From: Chalciporus piperatus
Taxonomy: Eukaryota; Basidiomycota; Agaricomycetes; Boletales; Boletaceae
Reading direction: 5' to 3'
Length of the DNA: 14,840 bases
Assembly (NCBI GenBank): GCA_038093975.1
Contig: JBBPTG010000419.1
Location: 1 to 14,840, forward strand
Part shown: positions 1 through 9,144 of the stretch, one piece after another
Position numbering within the stretch: the first letter of the stretch is position 1
Layout of the letters: each line of letters starts with the position of its first letter
Notes under the pieces: generated by a model
The model's database searches: none
Seen by the model: the letters and a program-made list of their open reading frames with translations, nothing else
What the model was told of the DNA's origin: nothing
Translations under genes and position numbers: made by a program

Positions 1-1289
1 TCCCTCTGAAGACAAAGAGTAGAATTAACAGAGAGGATGTCGAAAGTCAGACCTACATTCCTTATGAAGAGACCAAACGACAATTAGTGAGTGTTCTATA
101 ACATTATCTCTTGTTCTCTACTGAGCTTCATTCTTTGAGATTGAAAACAACGTGACAACTTCGTTCGTGACTGATATTCTGAACAACGGGGATGTTGACG
201 ATGAACTCGACATTATCCTTCGCGATGCTGCTGGTTCACTCTACTCGGGTATGTGCGAGCTTGCATTCAACATCCCTAATGCTGACAATACATACTTAGG
301 AGCTGTTATCGCCACCGGAATCCTGCTTTTCACCTTCATGATGGCGATGGCATGGTAAAGTTTATGTAACTGATCTAAGTGAATTGGCCCTTTCATACTT
401 GTACCCAGGTTTCCAGAGGCACAGGCGAAAGCACAAAAGGAGCTCGACGCTCTCCTTGGACATGGCAATTTGCGTGAGTCATTTGATTTAGCTACCATCT
501 TTACCTGACTGACTTCGACACCATGATATCTCTAGCTACCACATCTACTTGTGATCCATCGAAAATTCCGTACACGTTCGCTGTTGTGATGGAAATGATG
601 AGGTGGCGTCCGCCAGTGTGGATGGGTTGGTACTACCCAGAAGCGATGCTGTAAACCAGACTGAGATCTCCATAGGTCTCGATCATTCCAGCGACGTCGA
701 TGAGGAGTACAAAGGATATCTCATCCCAGCAAGATCGTCATTGGTTGCCAACTTAAAGTAGGGATTTGCATACTCCATTCCTGGACATTTGATAGCATCT
801 TACCGCAGGACGATTCTGCATGACCCAGAGAGGTTCAAAGACCCGCAGAATTTCTGTCCAGAGAGGTTTCTCAAAGCCAATGGCGAGTTCGATCCCGACG
901 TATTTGATCCCCGCCAAGTCATATTTGGGTTTGGGAGAAGGAGATGGTAAGCGTCGATACCATCTCGGCGAACACACATGTTGACTCTTGCACTCTGTTT
1001 CACAGCCCAGGACAAGGGATCGCTTTCTCCTCGCTTGTAATAACAGTCGCATCGACACTTGCTTGCTTCAATATCATTTCTGATCACGAACCAGACCGAC
1101 GCTCAGCCTCCATAGCTGCATTTTTAGCTACGGATATACCTTGGTATGGAATTCCTGCATTTGTCTAGGTCACTCTGACCGCGTTGCTACGACAGGAAAT
1201 TTCCTCATGATGGTATCTCATTAAGAGTGCGATCCGAACAAACCGCCAATGCCATCAGGTCGACTGTGCAGTCAAACCCTGGCGAATGA
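1..1289 (+). CDS. Cytochrome P450 monooxygenase, 3' part (5' end outside window)
   Basis: Heme-thiolate monooxygenase; the C-terminal 284 residues are visible. Proposed exons: 3-86, 140-248, 300-354, 409-473, 536-625, 676-757, 809-946, 1006-1143, 1196-1289 (TGA at 1287). Phases agree throughout. Visible motifs in order: IPYEETKRQL, the K-helix ExxR as EMMR in VVMEMMRWRPP, KGYLIPARSS, ILHDPERF, the PERF motif in NFCPERFLK, and the heme loop FGFGRRRCPGQGIA with its cysteine codon split by an intron. The tail reads WKFPHDGISLRVRSEQ, a typical fungal C-terminus. Odd point: the I-helix oxygen-binding motif (A/G-G-x-D/E-T) is missing from the spliced model. A similar string, ADNTYL, lies inside the 249-299 intron. 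The gene may therefore be damaged, or may splice differently there. The N-terminal membrane anchor would lie outside the window. The P450 family is certain; the CYP number is not assigned. Confidence 0.85.
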
Positions 1290-1963
1290 ACATGTGGCCA
1301 TACCTCCGTGTAGCGAAGCTGTGCTCATATGTACTGATAATCATAAATATTTGGATGCGAGTCAGTGACTGCGCAAAACTATAAACGTGATCTGAGGACA
1401 TGCATCCGTGTGATGCGCTGGATTTCGAAATGACGTGTGATAACTTGATACCCGAACATATTCACAACGTCCCAACTTGCGATGTCTAGATCGTTTTGTG
1501 TATCCGGACGAAAGACGCCGACTCAGTTGAGGTGACGACGAATCGAGAAAGATCGGACTAACACATCAGGCTCGGCGAATAAAGGGCCGAGATAAGAGCT
1601 TCTGATGCAAAGAAGTCGGGCAGTCCGCACAAAACCAGGGCGGACTTCCTGCCGGCTGCGTTCACAGGTGAGATTCGTACCACGCCGGAAGAAATCGCAC
1701 AGCCTAGATAATTTTACACAATGACCCAGCTCGCCAGCGAGGATCTCTGGCATTCGAACCAACCTCTAGTCATCCGGCCAAGTGATTATCCCAATTTCTT
1801 AATCAGATACGTTGCACTGGTAGATTCATTCTCAATAGAATTTATTGCTCGATTCCTCAAGGCCCAATGGTTCATTTACGGACACACTGCACCGGCCCCT
1901 GATGCCACCAGATGGTAGTCATATGATGTATACATGCACTCCTTCTGTGGACCCCGTCCCCTT
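1290..1963. other. Intergenic region between two convergent P450 genes
   Basis: This 674-bp stretch separates the stop codons of the two tail-to-tail P450 genes and should hold both 3' untranslated regions. A 65-codon open stretch at 1721-1918 on plus resembles nothing known and lacks supporting splice structure. I see no RNA gene, repeat or regulatory site that I can support. Confidence 0.5.
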
Positions 1964-2718
1964 TCATCGCGCCTGATAGGTAGATTTTACCACCTCGACG
2001 ATTGCACTAGAACGTGGGTGGATGGCTATCTGGACATCCTTCGGGACACTAAAAGAGTTTTCAGCCCACTTGTAGGGTAACTGCACGGGCAAGAACTTAC
2101 TAGATACTGTTTGGGTCTAAAAACTCCATAATCTTCTGATGATGGTCAACGCTCGAGGTGTTGTCTCTTCGAATTGCTGGTTGAACCTTTAGCGTTGCAA
2201 GAATGCATGCAAACTTGATGAACAATGAAGACATCGCGAATTCTCGCCCCGGGCTACAAAGGATGTTGAACGCGAAGTCCCGGCAGGAAGATCGACAACG
2301 GACTCACCATAGTCTTCTCCCATATCCAAAGACTAAATGACGAGGATCAATGACATCCTTGTTGATTTGACCGTCTGATGTGAGGAAGCGTTCTGGCCGG
2401 AACACGTGTGGTTCTGGAAATGCGTCGGGATCGTGCAAGATAGCCCTGGAGATATCAAGACAGTCAAAACACCAAAAGAATTCAAGGGGAACTGTTCCTA
2501 CCGAAGGTTAGTGAGAACGGCGCTACCTGCAGGTATGTGGTATCCCTTGTATTCGTCGTCGATCTCAACGACGTGATCGCTACCTGCCGTCATCGTGAGC
2601 TGGGAGACCGGTCAGCTCGCTGATGACTACTCACCATAGGAGGTGGTGGGTCTCCACCTCATCATTTCTAATACCATGGCTTGGACATAGGTCAGAGCAG
2701 AAAAGTCCCCGAATGTGG
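1964..2718 (-). pseudogene. 5'-truncated cytochrome P450 fragment, paralogue of the 1-1289 gene
   Basis: Five exons read on minus: 2718-2635, 2583-2502, 2445-2308, 2253-2101, 2048-1964 (TGA at 1966-1964), encoding about 180 residues. Motifs: K-helix EMMR in MVLEMMRWRPTT, DDEYKGYHIPAGS, AILHDPDAFPEP, FRPERFLTSDG, heme loop FGYGRRLCPGREFA, tail VPKDVQIAIHPRSS. Exon lengths 84/82/138/153/85 parallel 90/82/138/138/94 in the plus-strand gene, with identical phases, including the split heme cysteine. The first visible exon has a good acceptor (attgtag) matching the equivalent acceptor in the paralogue. The preceding exons (I-helix, N-terminal half, membrane anchor) are absent: within about 70-100 bp upstream the sequence changes into the repeat block. 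No stop or frameshift is seen inside the remaining exons, so the truncation may be recent. Without an I-helix it cannot encode a working enzyme. Confidence 0.8.
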
Positions 2719-2820
2719 CTACAATGATGGAGTCCATGTTGCTTCAGTGAGAGGCCACCCCGTAGTTTTAATGCAGAGAATTCATTGTAATAACAATACA
2801 TAGTGTGATGCAGAATGTAT

Positions 2821-3822
2821 TGTTATAAGCGTTGTGCATTACTCTTGTGCATTACTGTGCACAGCTTGTGCATCACTTGTGAGCGACTTGTTGTGCTTCT
2901 TTCCCTTCTTAATTTAGCCACAGTTAATCTTTTGTGAAGCCTCCGCTGCCTTCTTTTGATCGGTTCAGATTTATTTGTACCTGGGCTCTCGGTGGGCCGT
3001 TTGGGCTGTTCCCTCACAGCATTCCACTCTTCCATTCTTTCTATTTTCGCTCTTCGTTGCTCCCCCAGAATGGGATGAAAGAATGTCAATCAGTTCCGTT
3101 TTTCAGGTACCGCCGGTGATCTTCTTCTCAGAAAAGCTTATTTGGTGCCTCTATAGCCTAGCATATTTGCACTCGTCCGTTAGCTCCGGGCTTCAGCGGC
3201 TTTTCTTACCGCCCCCGCCCCTCCACCTGCCCCCCATGCCTTTGCGCACCCTGTTTCACCTCTACTCACCCCATTTTTTTAGGTAATCCGTTACCCGTTT
3301 TGCCACCCAGGTCCGTTGCTCCATTCCGCGTCCTCGACTCGTCACCTGGTTCTGATGGTCGCCCGTTCTGCGCTCTCGACTCGCCACCTGTTCACACTGC
3401 GCTGCGCTGCCTTGCGTTCGCGTTGGTCACAGTCGCATTTATACAGCCACCACATCCATACTCTCTTTGGCTGTCCCCTTCGCGTTCAAGTTCGCACTCT
3501 CGTTCTTGCTCATTTATTGGCTTGAACTACAGTTGCCGTTCCCCCGCTGCTCATCGTATGGGACCTGGTATGCAACCCTTGCCAGTAAATACAAGCTGTA
3601 GGTAACTGACTGCAGACTGAGCTCTCGTTGCACCTATGGTCGACAAAACGAGACTTGGCCAAATATTAACGTTGTCAGGCACGCGAAGTCAGGTAATGCA
3701 TCACCATGCATCACTCGTGCATCACTCGTGCATCACTCACTGTATGAACAGTGAGTGATGCACGAGTGATGCATAGTACTTAATGCCTTACAAGTGTGTC
3801 TTGCATTATCGTTATGACAACA
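2821..3822. repeat. About 1 kb non-coding repeat element (solo-LTR-like or non-autonomous), borders approximate
   Basis: No convincing coding capacity. The plus strand is strongly pyrimidine-rich between about 2980 and 3540, and a TATA-like catttataca sits near 3437, as in mushroom LTR promoters. The left edge starts TGTTATAAGCG and carries several TTGTGCATTAC/TTGTGCATCAC motifs (2830-2880). The right edge, read on the other strand, starts TGTTGTCATAACG and carries TGCATCACTCG motifs, so the ends are related and inverted. An imperfect internal repeat CTCGACTCGYCACCTG occurs near 3332 and 3377. Candidate ends TG..CA fit an LTR, but I found no clean 5-bp target duplication, so exact borders and class are unresolved. 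It could begin as early as 2786. Confidence 0.5.
3697..3773. repeat. 11-bp tandem repeats running into a perfect 25-bp inverted repeat (hairpin)
   Basis: Copies of TGCATCACTCG occur at 3707-3717 and 3718-3728, with diverged copies at 3697 and 3729. The arm at 3718-3742 is perfectly complementary to 3749-3773, with a 6-nt loop (TATGAA). The structure lies at the right side of the 1 kb repeat element and uses the same GCATCAC core seen at its left side, which suggests subterminal binding sites for a mobile-element enzyme. Confidence 0.8.
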
Positions 3823-3874
3823 GTTCCATATAGTATTTGGGTCCATTCACATAGATAACAGAGACCGAATCATG

Positions 3875-3880
3875 TTTATT
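3875..3880 (-). terminator. Possible AATAAA polyadenylation signal
   Basis: AATAAA on minus, about 75 nt past the stop codon of the 732-residue protein gene. A match to the eukaryotic consensus; single short motif, so tentative. Confidence 0.4.
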
Positions 3881-3953
3881 CACAAAACTACAAGACACGA
3901 CACTGAACAGGCATGCTCAAGATGAGATACATATGTGCTATCCAAAGCAACAC

Positions 3954-6421
3954 TCAACCGCTCCTCTGACCCCGCCTAGAATGAGCACCGACATGATCAC
4001 CTCCGATTTGATCTGCAACAGTGTTGCGAGTGGACGGGACTGTCGAACGACCAGATCTGCGAAGGCCTGAACCAGACATGTCGCAGGCAACATGATTGCT
4101 GGCAGACGTAGACTGGGCTTGAGCTCGCTTGCCTCCCTTTTTTTTTGCTGGCGATGGTTGCTTGGAGGAGGGAGGAGTGCTTGCAACCATGGATGGTGTG
4201 GGTGCAATTGCGGCAGTGGGTGTTGCCAAGCTCACGACGGGGGCTGATGCCTGAGTGGGAGCGGGAGCGGGAGCGAGAGCGGGGGGAGCAGTGGGAGCGA
4301 GAGCAACAGCGGGGAAAGTGGGAGCGGGAGCAACAGCGGGGGGAGTGGGAGCGGGAGAAACAAGATTGGTTATACCATGAGTGGCGGTACTCTGTGGTGT
4401 ATTGCTCGAAGCACAGGGCGCCAAAGTTGTTGGGGAAGTGGTGGGAACTGAGGATGGAATGATGGGAGCGGTTCGAAAAGCAGGCGGCTGGGAGGAATGC
4501 GAGGAATTGGAAGCCACTGCAGTGTTCCTGACGAATGATGTGGGTGGATTGTCCATGATGTTGCCACCATAGATAGCAGTGGCGGAGCTGACACCTTGCA
4601 CGACACCGCTGGACCAAGCCGAAGTGGGCTAGAGGTACCATCAGTAATAAGGACAGTGATTATCAAATTTATACTACATACCTCGAATATATTTAAACCC
4701 GGCATAACTTGAGTGTTCTGTGTCGTAAGTGGTGTCCCGGTATGACCAGAACCAGCCGACAAAGTCAAGGGTGCGTGGACAGCAGAGGAAGCAGGCAACA
4801 GGTGAGATGATGAGGAAGAAACCGAGGTTCGTCGAGAACTCCCGGTGTCGCTGTGAGTGAGGGGGACATCAAAGCGAGATGTGTCACTCAATTCGTCGAG
4901 GAATGAATGGCCAGGGAGAAGGGGGGGCAAGAATGCCGAAGTGCCCGTGTATGGTGTCAGCGGTAAGTATACACCATGAGGTGGAGGACTGTCGGGGGTC
5001 ATGTGAGGATTGTCGTCGATATTGAAGGACCACTGGGAGTGCATGGAAACGTCAGAAACAATAGAGACAGCATCATCTTCACGTCCTGTTGTATAGGAGT
5101 GCATTGAAATGTCGGTGTCTGAATGGTAGCCATGGGCAGTCTGAGCTGACCCGGAGGCGGAGGCGGAGGGATTATCGAATTGACCCGCCGCATGCTCATG
5201 GTTCGAGATGAGAGAATCACCGAGTTGAGCGACCGGTTCCGTGGGAGGGTTAGGTGATTTGCGTACGTCTTGTGAGCCTTGCGAAGGTTGGACAGAGCCA
5301 GCTGCTTAATATGAGTATTTGTAAGGAAGATGGAGGGGAGAAAAACAATTACCGTGAACGTGGCGGACGAATGAATCAAACGGCTGCATAACCTGCTCAT
5401 TGAAGGCGCTGTGCGACTGCGTAAAATTCATCCCTAACGGAGTTTCTCCGACATGGATGCTAACGGACATCGGATATTACTATAGATCACCCGACTCTCT
5501 GAAGGCTTACCTGAACGTCTTGACTTTGCCGTTGGCTGGACCACCGGCAAGAATGGTGAATGACCAGTCCGTGTTGTCTTTGAAGTTATCGAGGAGCTTC
5601 ACGAGCATAGCAGGTAAATCCCTGACCGCCCTAGAAAGTCGCGTGTGATAAGCCAGCATGGACGCGAGACAATCTACCGAGTGTACTTACTTCTCCTTCA
5701 TTTCTGAGTTGTGGGAAGAACCGGTCACCCCATGCGTGACAGCATCAGCTGAGGCCGTCGACTTGGCTCTAGCCATTTCAGCTTCACGTCGTGCTTTCTC
5801 TTCAAGAACCTTCCGGCGCTCGTCTTCGTTCCTCGCCCTCTCGTCCCAAGCTTCTTTCGTCAGCCTCCGGCGAATGCCCATGCGCTCGCTCTTCGCTTTG
5901 GTAGCAACGCCGAGTCGCACGCATTCTGCCTCAAACTTTGGTTTGACGTCTTCCTCGTAGTACATCTTGGAAAACACTTGTTCCTCGGTCAAGTTGCGCG
6001 TCTTCTTCGTAGTCTCCTTCGTAAGCCGGTTCATTGACTTGAATGGGTCTGCGACAGATGCTGCCCGTTTCATGCGCGCTACATTGGCTTTCCACCTCAT
6101 CGCGCCGAGCAGTTGCTGGGAGGATTCGAATACAATCAGTGCCGGGGTACTTAGTAGCAATGAACGACTCACCTCGTGGCGCTTTTCGATTCGGCGTTTA
6201 AGGAATTCACTCTGGACCGGAGTCAACGACTCGCGTGTCGTGCCTGGGGGAAAACCACATTCCTTCGACTGAATCTCCGGCCATCTCTTGAACCATTCTG
6301 AGAAGAAGACGGGCTTGAATTCTGTATAGTCCCGGCTCGGTAAATACTTGACGTAGTGTTCCTCGTAGTATGCATGGAGCCATTTCTTTTGCTCGTCGGT
6401 GGCCCAGTCGTGTCCCCCCAT
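3954..6421 (-). CDS. Mushroom-type hypothetical protein, Trp-rich N-terminal domain and Ser/Pro/Ala-rich tail
   Basis: Six exons on minus: 6421-6173, 6115-5691, 5630-5511, 5459-5353, 5304-4682, 4628-3954; 2199 nt, 732 residues, phases consistent. Residues 1-60 hold a Trp/aromatic segment (DWATDEQKKWLHAYYEEHY, then FFSEWFKRWPEIQ) of the kind at the start of large families of Agaricomycete hypothetical proteins; it looks SANT/Myb-like but I would not call it one firmly. Residues 84-215 are charged and helical (KTRNLTEEQVFSKMYYEEDV). A conserved core follows: DLPAMLVKLLDNF, TILAGGPANG, HVGETPLGMNFTQSH. From about 305 it is Ser-rich, from about 570 Pro/Ala-rich (PAPAPTQ repeats), ending in a basic LRRSGRSTVPSTR stretch. 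A nuclear DNA-associated role is a guess from composition. The first intron (57 nt) is in frame and stop-free. An upstream exon-like piece (6649-6560) may be a lost N-terminus. Confidence 0.75.
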
Positions 6422-6741
6422 CTGCGGACGTCAGAATATCATATCTTATCAAATAAAACTACCGACTTTTTTTTTCAGATGAGTGCAGCGGGTGGACAGA
6501 AAAAAGCTTTAGGCCAATAAGGTTAATGTCGGACAAGCACATTGAACGAGCAAACTCACGAATTGTTAAACTTGTGGGCGTAAGGAGCAGGAGGGCGACC
6601 GTGGGGGTTCGATGAGCGATGCGTACGGAAGGCAGTCGAAGGATGCCATTTTAAAGAGGGAACTGTTAAAACAATGGCTATTGCACTGGATGATTCACCA
6701 AATATGAGAACACTTCTTTGTTAGGACACGAAGCAAATAGT
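6422..6741 (-). other. Upstream region with an exon-like remnant at 6649-6560
   Basis: Between two minus-strand genes. On minus, 6649 begins an ATG (MASF..), and another frame of the same stretch reads SSNPHGRPPAPYAHKFNNS and ends at a good donor (C|gtgagt at 6560/6559). A candidate acceptor (cgcag) directly precedes the ATG at 6421, but the phase does not match. This could be a broken first exon of the downstream gene, or 5' untranslated sequence. Nothing else is recognisable. Confidence 0.35.
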
Positions 6742-7519
6742 CTACCTCGAAAGATTATCCTTATGGTGGAAGATGGCGTTTCCGTAGCTAACATCGGTCT
6801 CCTTCTGATAAAGTAAACCTTCGCTTCTGTACAACACAACCACATTTCCTTCCATGCTGGCCATGAGGACGTCCTCGAGGATGGAAATTGCTGTAGCGAT
6901 GCGGCCAGTGATTTTCTGTGCAGTGGCCAGGTGTGCCCCAATGCCCCAGCACCGTAGGACTTTACTTTCTATATCTCTCGCTGACGTTTGAATGTCGGCG
7001 ACTCGGAGGATTAAATCTTCAATTGTATCATCAAGTGTTTGCCCGATATCTGGAGCTGAGAGTAAACTGTCCAATAGGGACTTTAAGGAGCCGCTGACAA
7101 GGCCGAGAAGCTCGCCCTCAACAGCTTGCAACTCATTCTCCCTGAAAAAATAGTTAAATATCATAGTGACAAGAGACAGGCGCCGGTGACTGACGGTCGG
7201 TGCACATTTCTTCCAGAACTAGTGGTCTTTCGTTGTTCCTTGGTCAACGGCACACCATCTGTATGACTGCATAGGTCCGATTCAATTGGAAGGGAAGTCA
7301 CTGGTAAGGGACCGCTCACAGTGCTGAAGCGGCTTGCGCATGCCTAGCCTTGTACTTAACCTTCATCTTTTTGGATATTGCCGCTCGGTTGCTACACTTC
7401 AAGTCAGCACCTCAGGTACTGAGGACAAGAATGACATACCGATCATAGTATCTCTGCCGCGCAGCACGAGCGGCCAACATTCTCTCCTCTGCAGAGTTGT
7501 AGATAGTTGGACGTCCCAT
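6742..7519 (-). CDS. Hypothetical protein with basic MGRPxxY N-terminus
   Basis: Four exons on minus: 7519-7440, 7391-7320, 7266-7195, 7141-6742; 624 nt, 207 residues, phases consistent. The start MGRPTIYNSAEERMLAARAA followed by RQRYYDRNRAAISKKMKVKY is a very common opening of short Agaricomycete proteins of unknown function; the Arg/Lys-rich helix (residues 13-45) looks suited to nucleic-acid binding. The remainder is predicted helical with a leucine-rich run (ELLGLVSGSLKSLLDSLL) that could form a coiled coil. The start sits in CTCACCATGG, a favourable context. The third intron (7194-7142) has a weak donor (GTCAGT), so the joint near residue 74 is the least certain part. No function can be assigned. 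Confidence 0.65.
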
Positions 7520-8141
7520 GGTGAGAGGTGAGTACTACATGCGGATGGAGCATGTGTGGCGGATCACATGACCGGATAGATTCCGAGGCCGTCACATATT
7601 TGTAGGATACTTATAGGATACTTATAGGATGGTTTTGAAATAACAGATGCTCAGACACCAAAACCGTGATATAGTTTATTGAATCTTCAATGAATAGACG
7701 ATATCTATGTACTCCATGCAGTTTTATAGTCAAAGTGATGGGTGAGTGGCGACAGGTATGCGTGTACCGAGCCAAGTCAAGTCACCTAGAGGGGTATCTT
7801 GGCCAAATCTTGGCTTTGAACGTTAACAGTAATGGCTATGACGGTGCACATGTTTATCTTGAGTCACTATAGTCCGGTACTAGTATTCGTTAACATTCTA
7901 GTCATTACTATCAGCATGAATTCATCTAGAGATGACAACCGAGTTACTGCTAGTATTAATCATAAGCAGACGATACTTCAAGTTGACATTCACCACAACA
8001 CCAAGCCTCTTGAAAGTCCCTACTCCACCATAGTCAATTGGTATCCAATTTACGCTTTACTCAACATGTATGTCAAGAAATATCGGCTAGCATTGCACAA
8101 GACATAGACGCGGGTCACAAGTATACAACGGCTTCGTATGG
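7520..8141. other. Intergenic region, 622 bp
   Basis: Separates the 5' end of the MGRP-type gene from the 3' end of the viroplasmin-like gene, so it should contain the promoter of the former and the 3' untranslated region of the latter. A short direct repeat, TAGGATACTTA twice followed by a partial third copy, lies at about 7604-7630. The open stretches here have no splice or family support. Confidence 0.5.
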
Positions 8142-8892
8142 CTAGTTCATCAAAATTACAACATTTCCATCCTCAAGAGCTTCCTCAAACAGTCTCGCTC
8201 CCTGCTCAACGGATGCAACCTTGCGTTGAATAGAACCGCTCACTTTGAGGGTGAGCGACCCTGCCATTTCCCTAAGGATGAGGTGTTAGGCGGTGCCACT
8301 GAATAACAGCCTAGACAGTCACTTACCAACCCGAGAAAATGCCCACACGGAGTCCCTTGGTTACCATATAGAACGGTGGGGGTGCAGTGGGGGCTGGAGC
8401 GCAGTAGTAGTATCCGCGATACAACCTGTACCACAGCTGAGGAGCAGGGCACGGTTGGGGAGAAACCAAGACCGAGGGTGAGGGCGGATCAGTAAGAACG
8501 GCAACACCAGGACCGGGCAAGGTAAGGGAAACAACAGGAGGTACAACAGGAGGTACAACAGGAGGTACAACAGGTTCGGAGGAAGGTGAGCCGCCAGCAT
8601 GTTCTTCTGCATCACTGTCAGTCACGGTAGTACTGTCAACTACAACAGCCACAAGGCTCTGGTCCGAGTCGGTGGGTGGAGCAGCGACGAGTGCAGAGAG
8701 GGTAATTTTGCTCAGATGGATGTTGGCGAATCGAGCAACCAGTTCAGCTGTAAGCGGCTAATTAGCCCCGGATGAAAAGATCTGATGGTGCGTGAACCAT
8801 TGCTTACCAACATCAAGACGCTCCTGGACAGTTGCAACAGTGCTCGGCGAGGAAGAGCGTGTTTCAGCGGGCAAGGAATTCATCTGGATCAT
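8142..8892 (-). CDS. Short protein with C-terminal RNase H1 N-terminal (viroplasmin-like) domain
   Basis: Three exons on minus: 8892-8808, 8747-8327, 8271-8142; 636 nt, 211 residues, phases consistent, all introns GTAAG..AG. An in-frame second ATG lies at 8883. Residues 1-85 are Ser/Ala/Val-rich with a short helix (ELVARFANIHLSKITLSALV). Residues about 90-145 are Pro/Val-rich and include tandem VVPP units. The last 60 residues read FYMVTKGLRVGIFSGWEMAG, then SIQRKVASVEQGARLFEEAL. This is the pattern of the RNase H1 N-terminal/caulimovirus viroplasmin-type fold (Y-V-x-K-G-x-x-x-G-I-F-x-x-W ... F-x-x-x-x-x-A), which in RNase H1 binds RNA-DNA hybrid or dsRNA. No catalytic RNase H domain follows: the gene stops after NVVILMN. 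A nucleic-acid-binding role is inferred. Mushroom genomes carry many such stand-alone domains. Confidence 0.7.
8535..8570. repeat. 12-bp minisatellite, three perfect units, coding for VVPP
   Basis: CAGGAGGTACAA is repeated three times without a mismatch and begins a fourth, diverged copy at 8571. On minus it encodes successive Val-Val-Pro-Pro units in the linker of the viroplasmin-like protein. Perfect copies suggest recent slippage; copy number may vary between strains. Confidence 0.85.
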
Positions 8893-9144
8893 GCTGAGCT
8901 GAGTGGATTCAAAATGGTGTTTCGTCTCCTCACAGCTCGAATATTAAGCAACTCACTTGGATCCTCGATACTCCAAAAGTATCGAGGGCAACGAGTACGA
9001 AGCACAGAAGTGATGCGACCTGTTCGGATTGGATACTCAGGAAGTTCTGAGTCAACGAGGTAAGCCGATTTCAACTTTTGGATCTCACTCATCTCGTTGT
9101 ATATTAATACATGCCTGCAGTGATCTCAACACCGCAAACTGCCC
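8893..9144. promoter_or_regulatory. Divergent intergenic region with a 10-bp stem hairpin
   Basis: Separates two divergently transcribed genes (minus from 8892, plus from 9145) and is probably a shared promoter. It contains a perfect inverted repeat, CCTCGATACT at 8963-8972 and AGTATCGAGG at 8978-8987, with loop CCAAA. The minus strand is open from 9092 to 8889, but this stretch does not splice in frame into the downstream gene in any way I found. Confidence 0.4.

Noticed and set aside
1721..1918. 65-codon plus-strand open stretch between the P450 genes
   Set aside because: No family resemblance, no convincing introns and no codon pattern; it lies where two 3' untranslated regions are expected.
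2081..2100. 20-nt gap in the minus-strand P450 read as a frameshift
   Set aside because: A 52-nt intron (2100-2049) with good signals and the same phase as the last intron of the paralogue explains it without damage.
2934..3605. Several overlapping open stretches in the pyrimidine-rich block
   Set aside because: Low-complexity translations in all plus frames, no domain, inside a repeat element; open because of base composition.
3697..3773. CRISPR-like short repeats
   Set aside because: Units are directly adjacent without spacers, form an inverted repeat, and the genome is eukaryotic.
2799..3779. CATAGT on both sides of the 1 kb repeat as a target duplication
   Set aside because: Six bases only, and using it as the border places the hairpin and left motifs in a non-inverted, inconsistent arrangement.
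4145..4462. Plus-strand open stretch rich in E, R and W
   Set aside because: Exact antisense of the Pro/Ala-rich exon of the minus-strand gene; purine-rich shadow.
5658..6272. Plus-strand open stretches opposite the 732-residue protein gene
   Set aside because: Antisense shadows; the minus strand has correct introns and family motifs.
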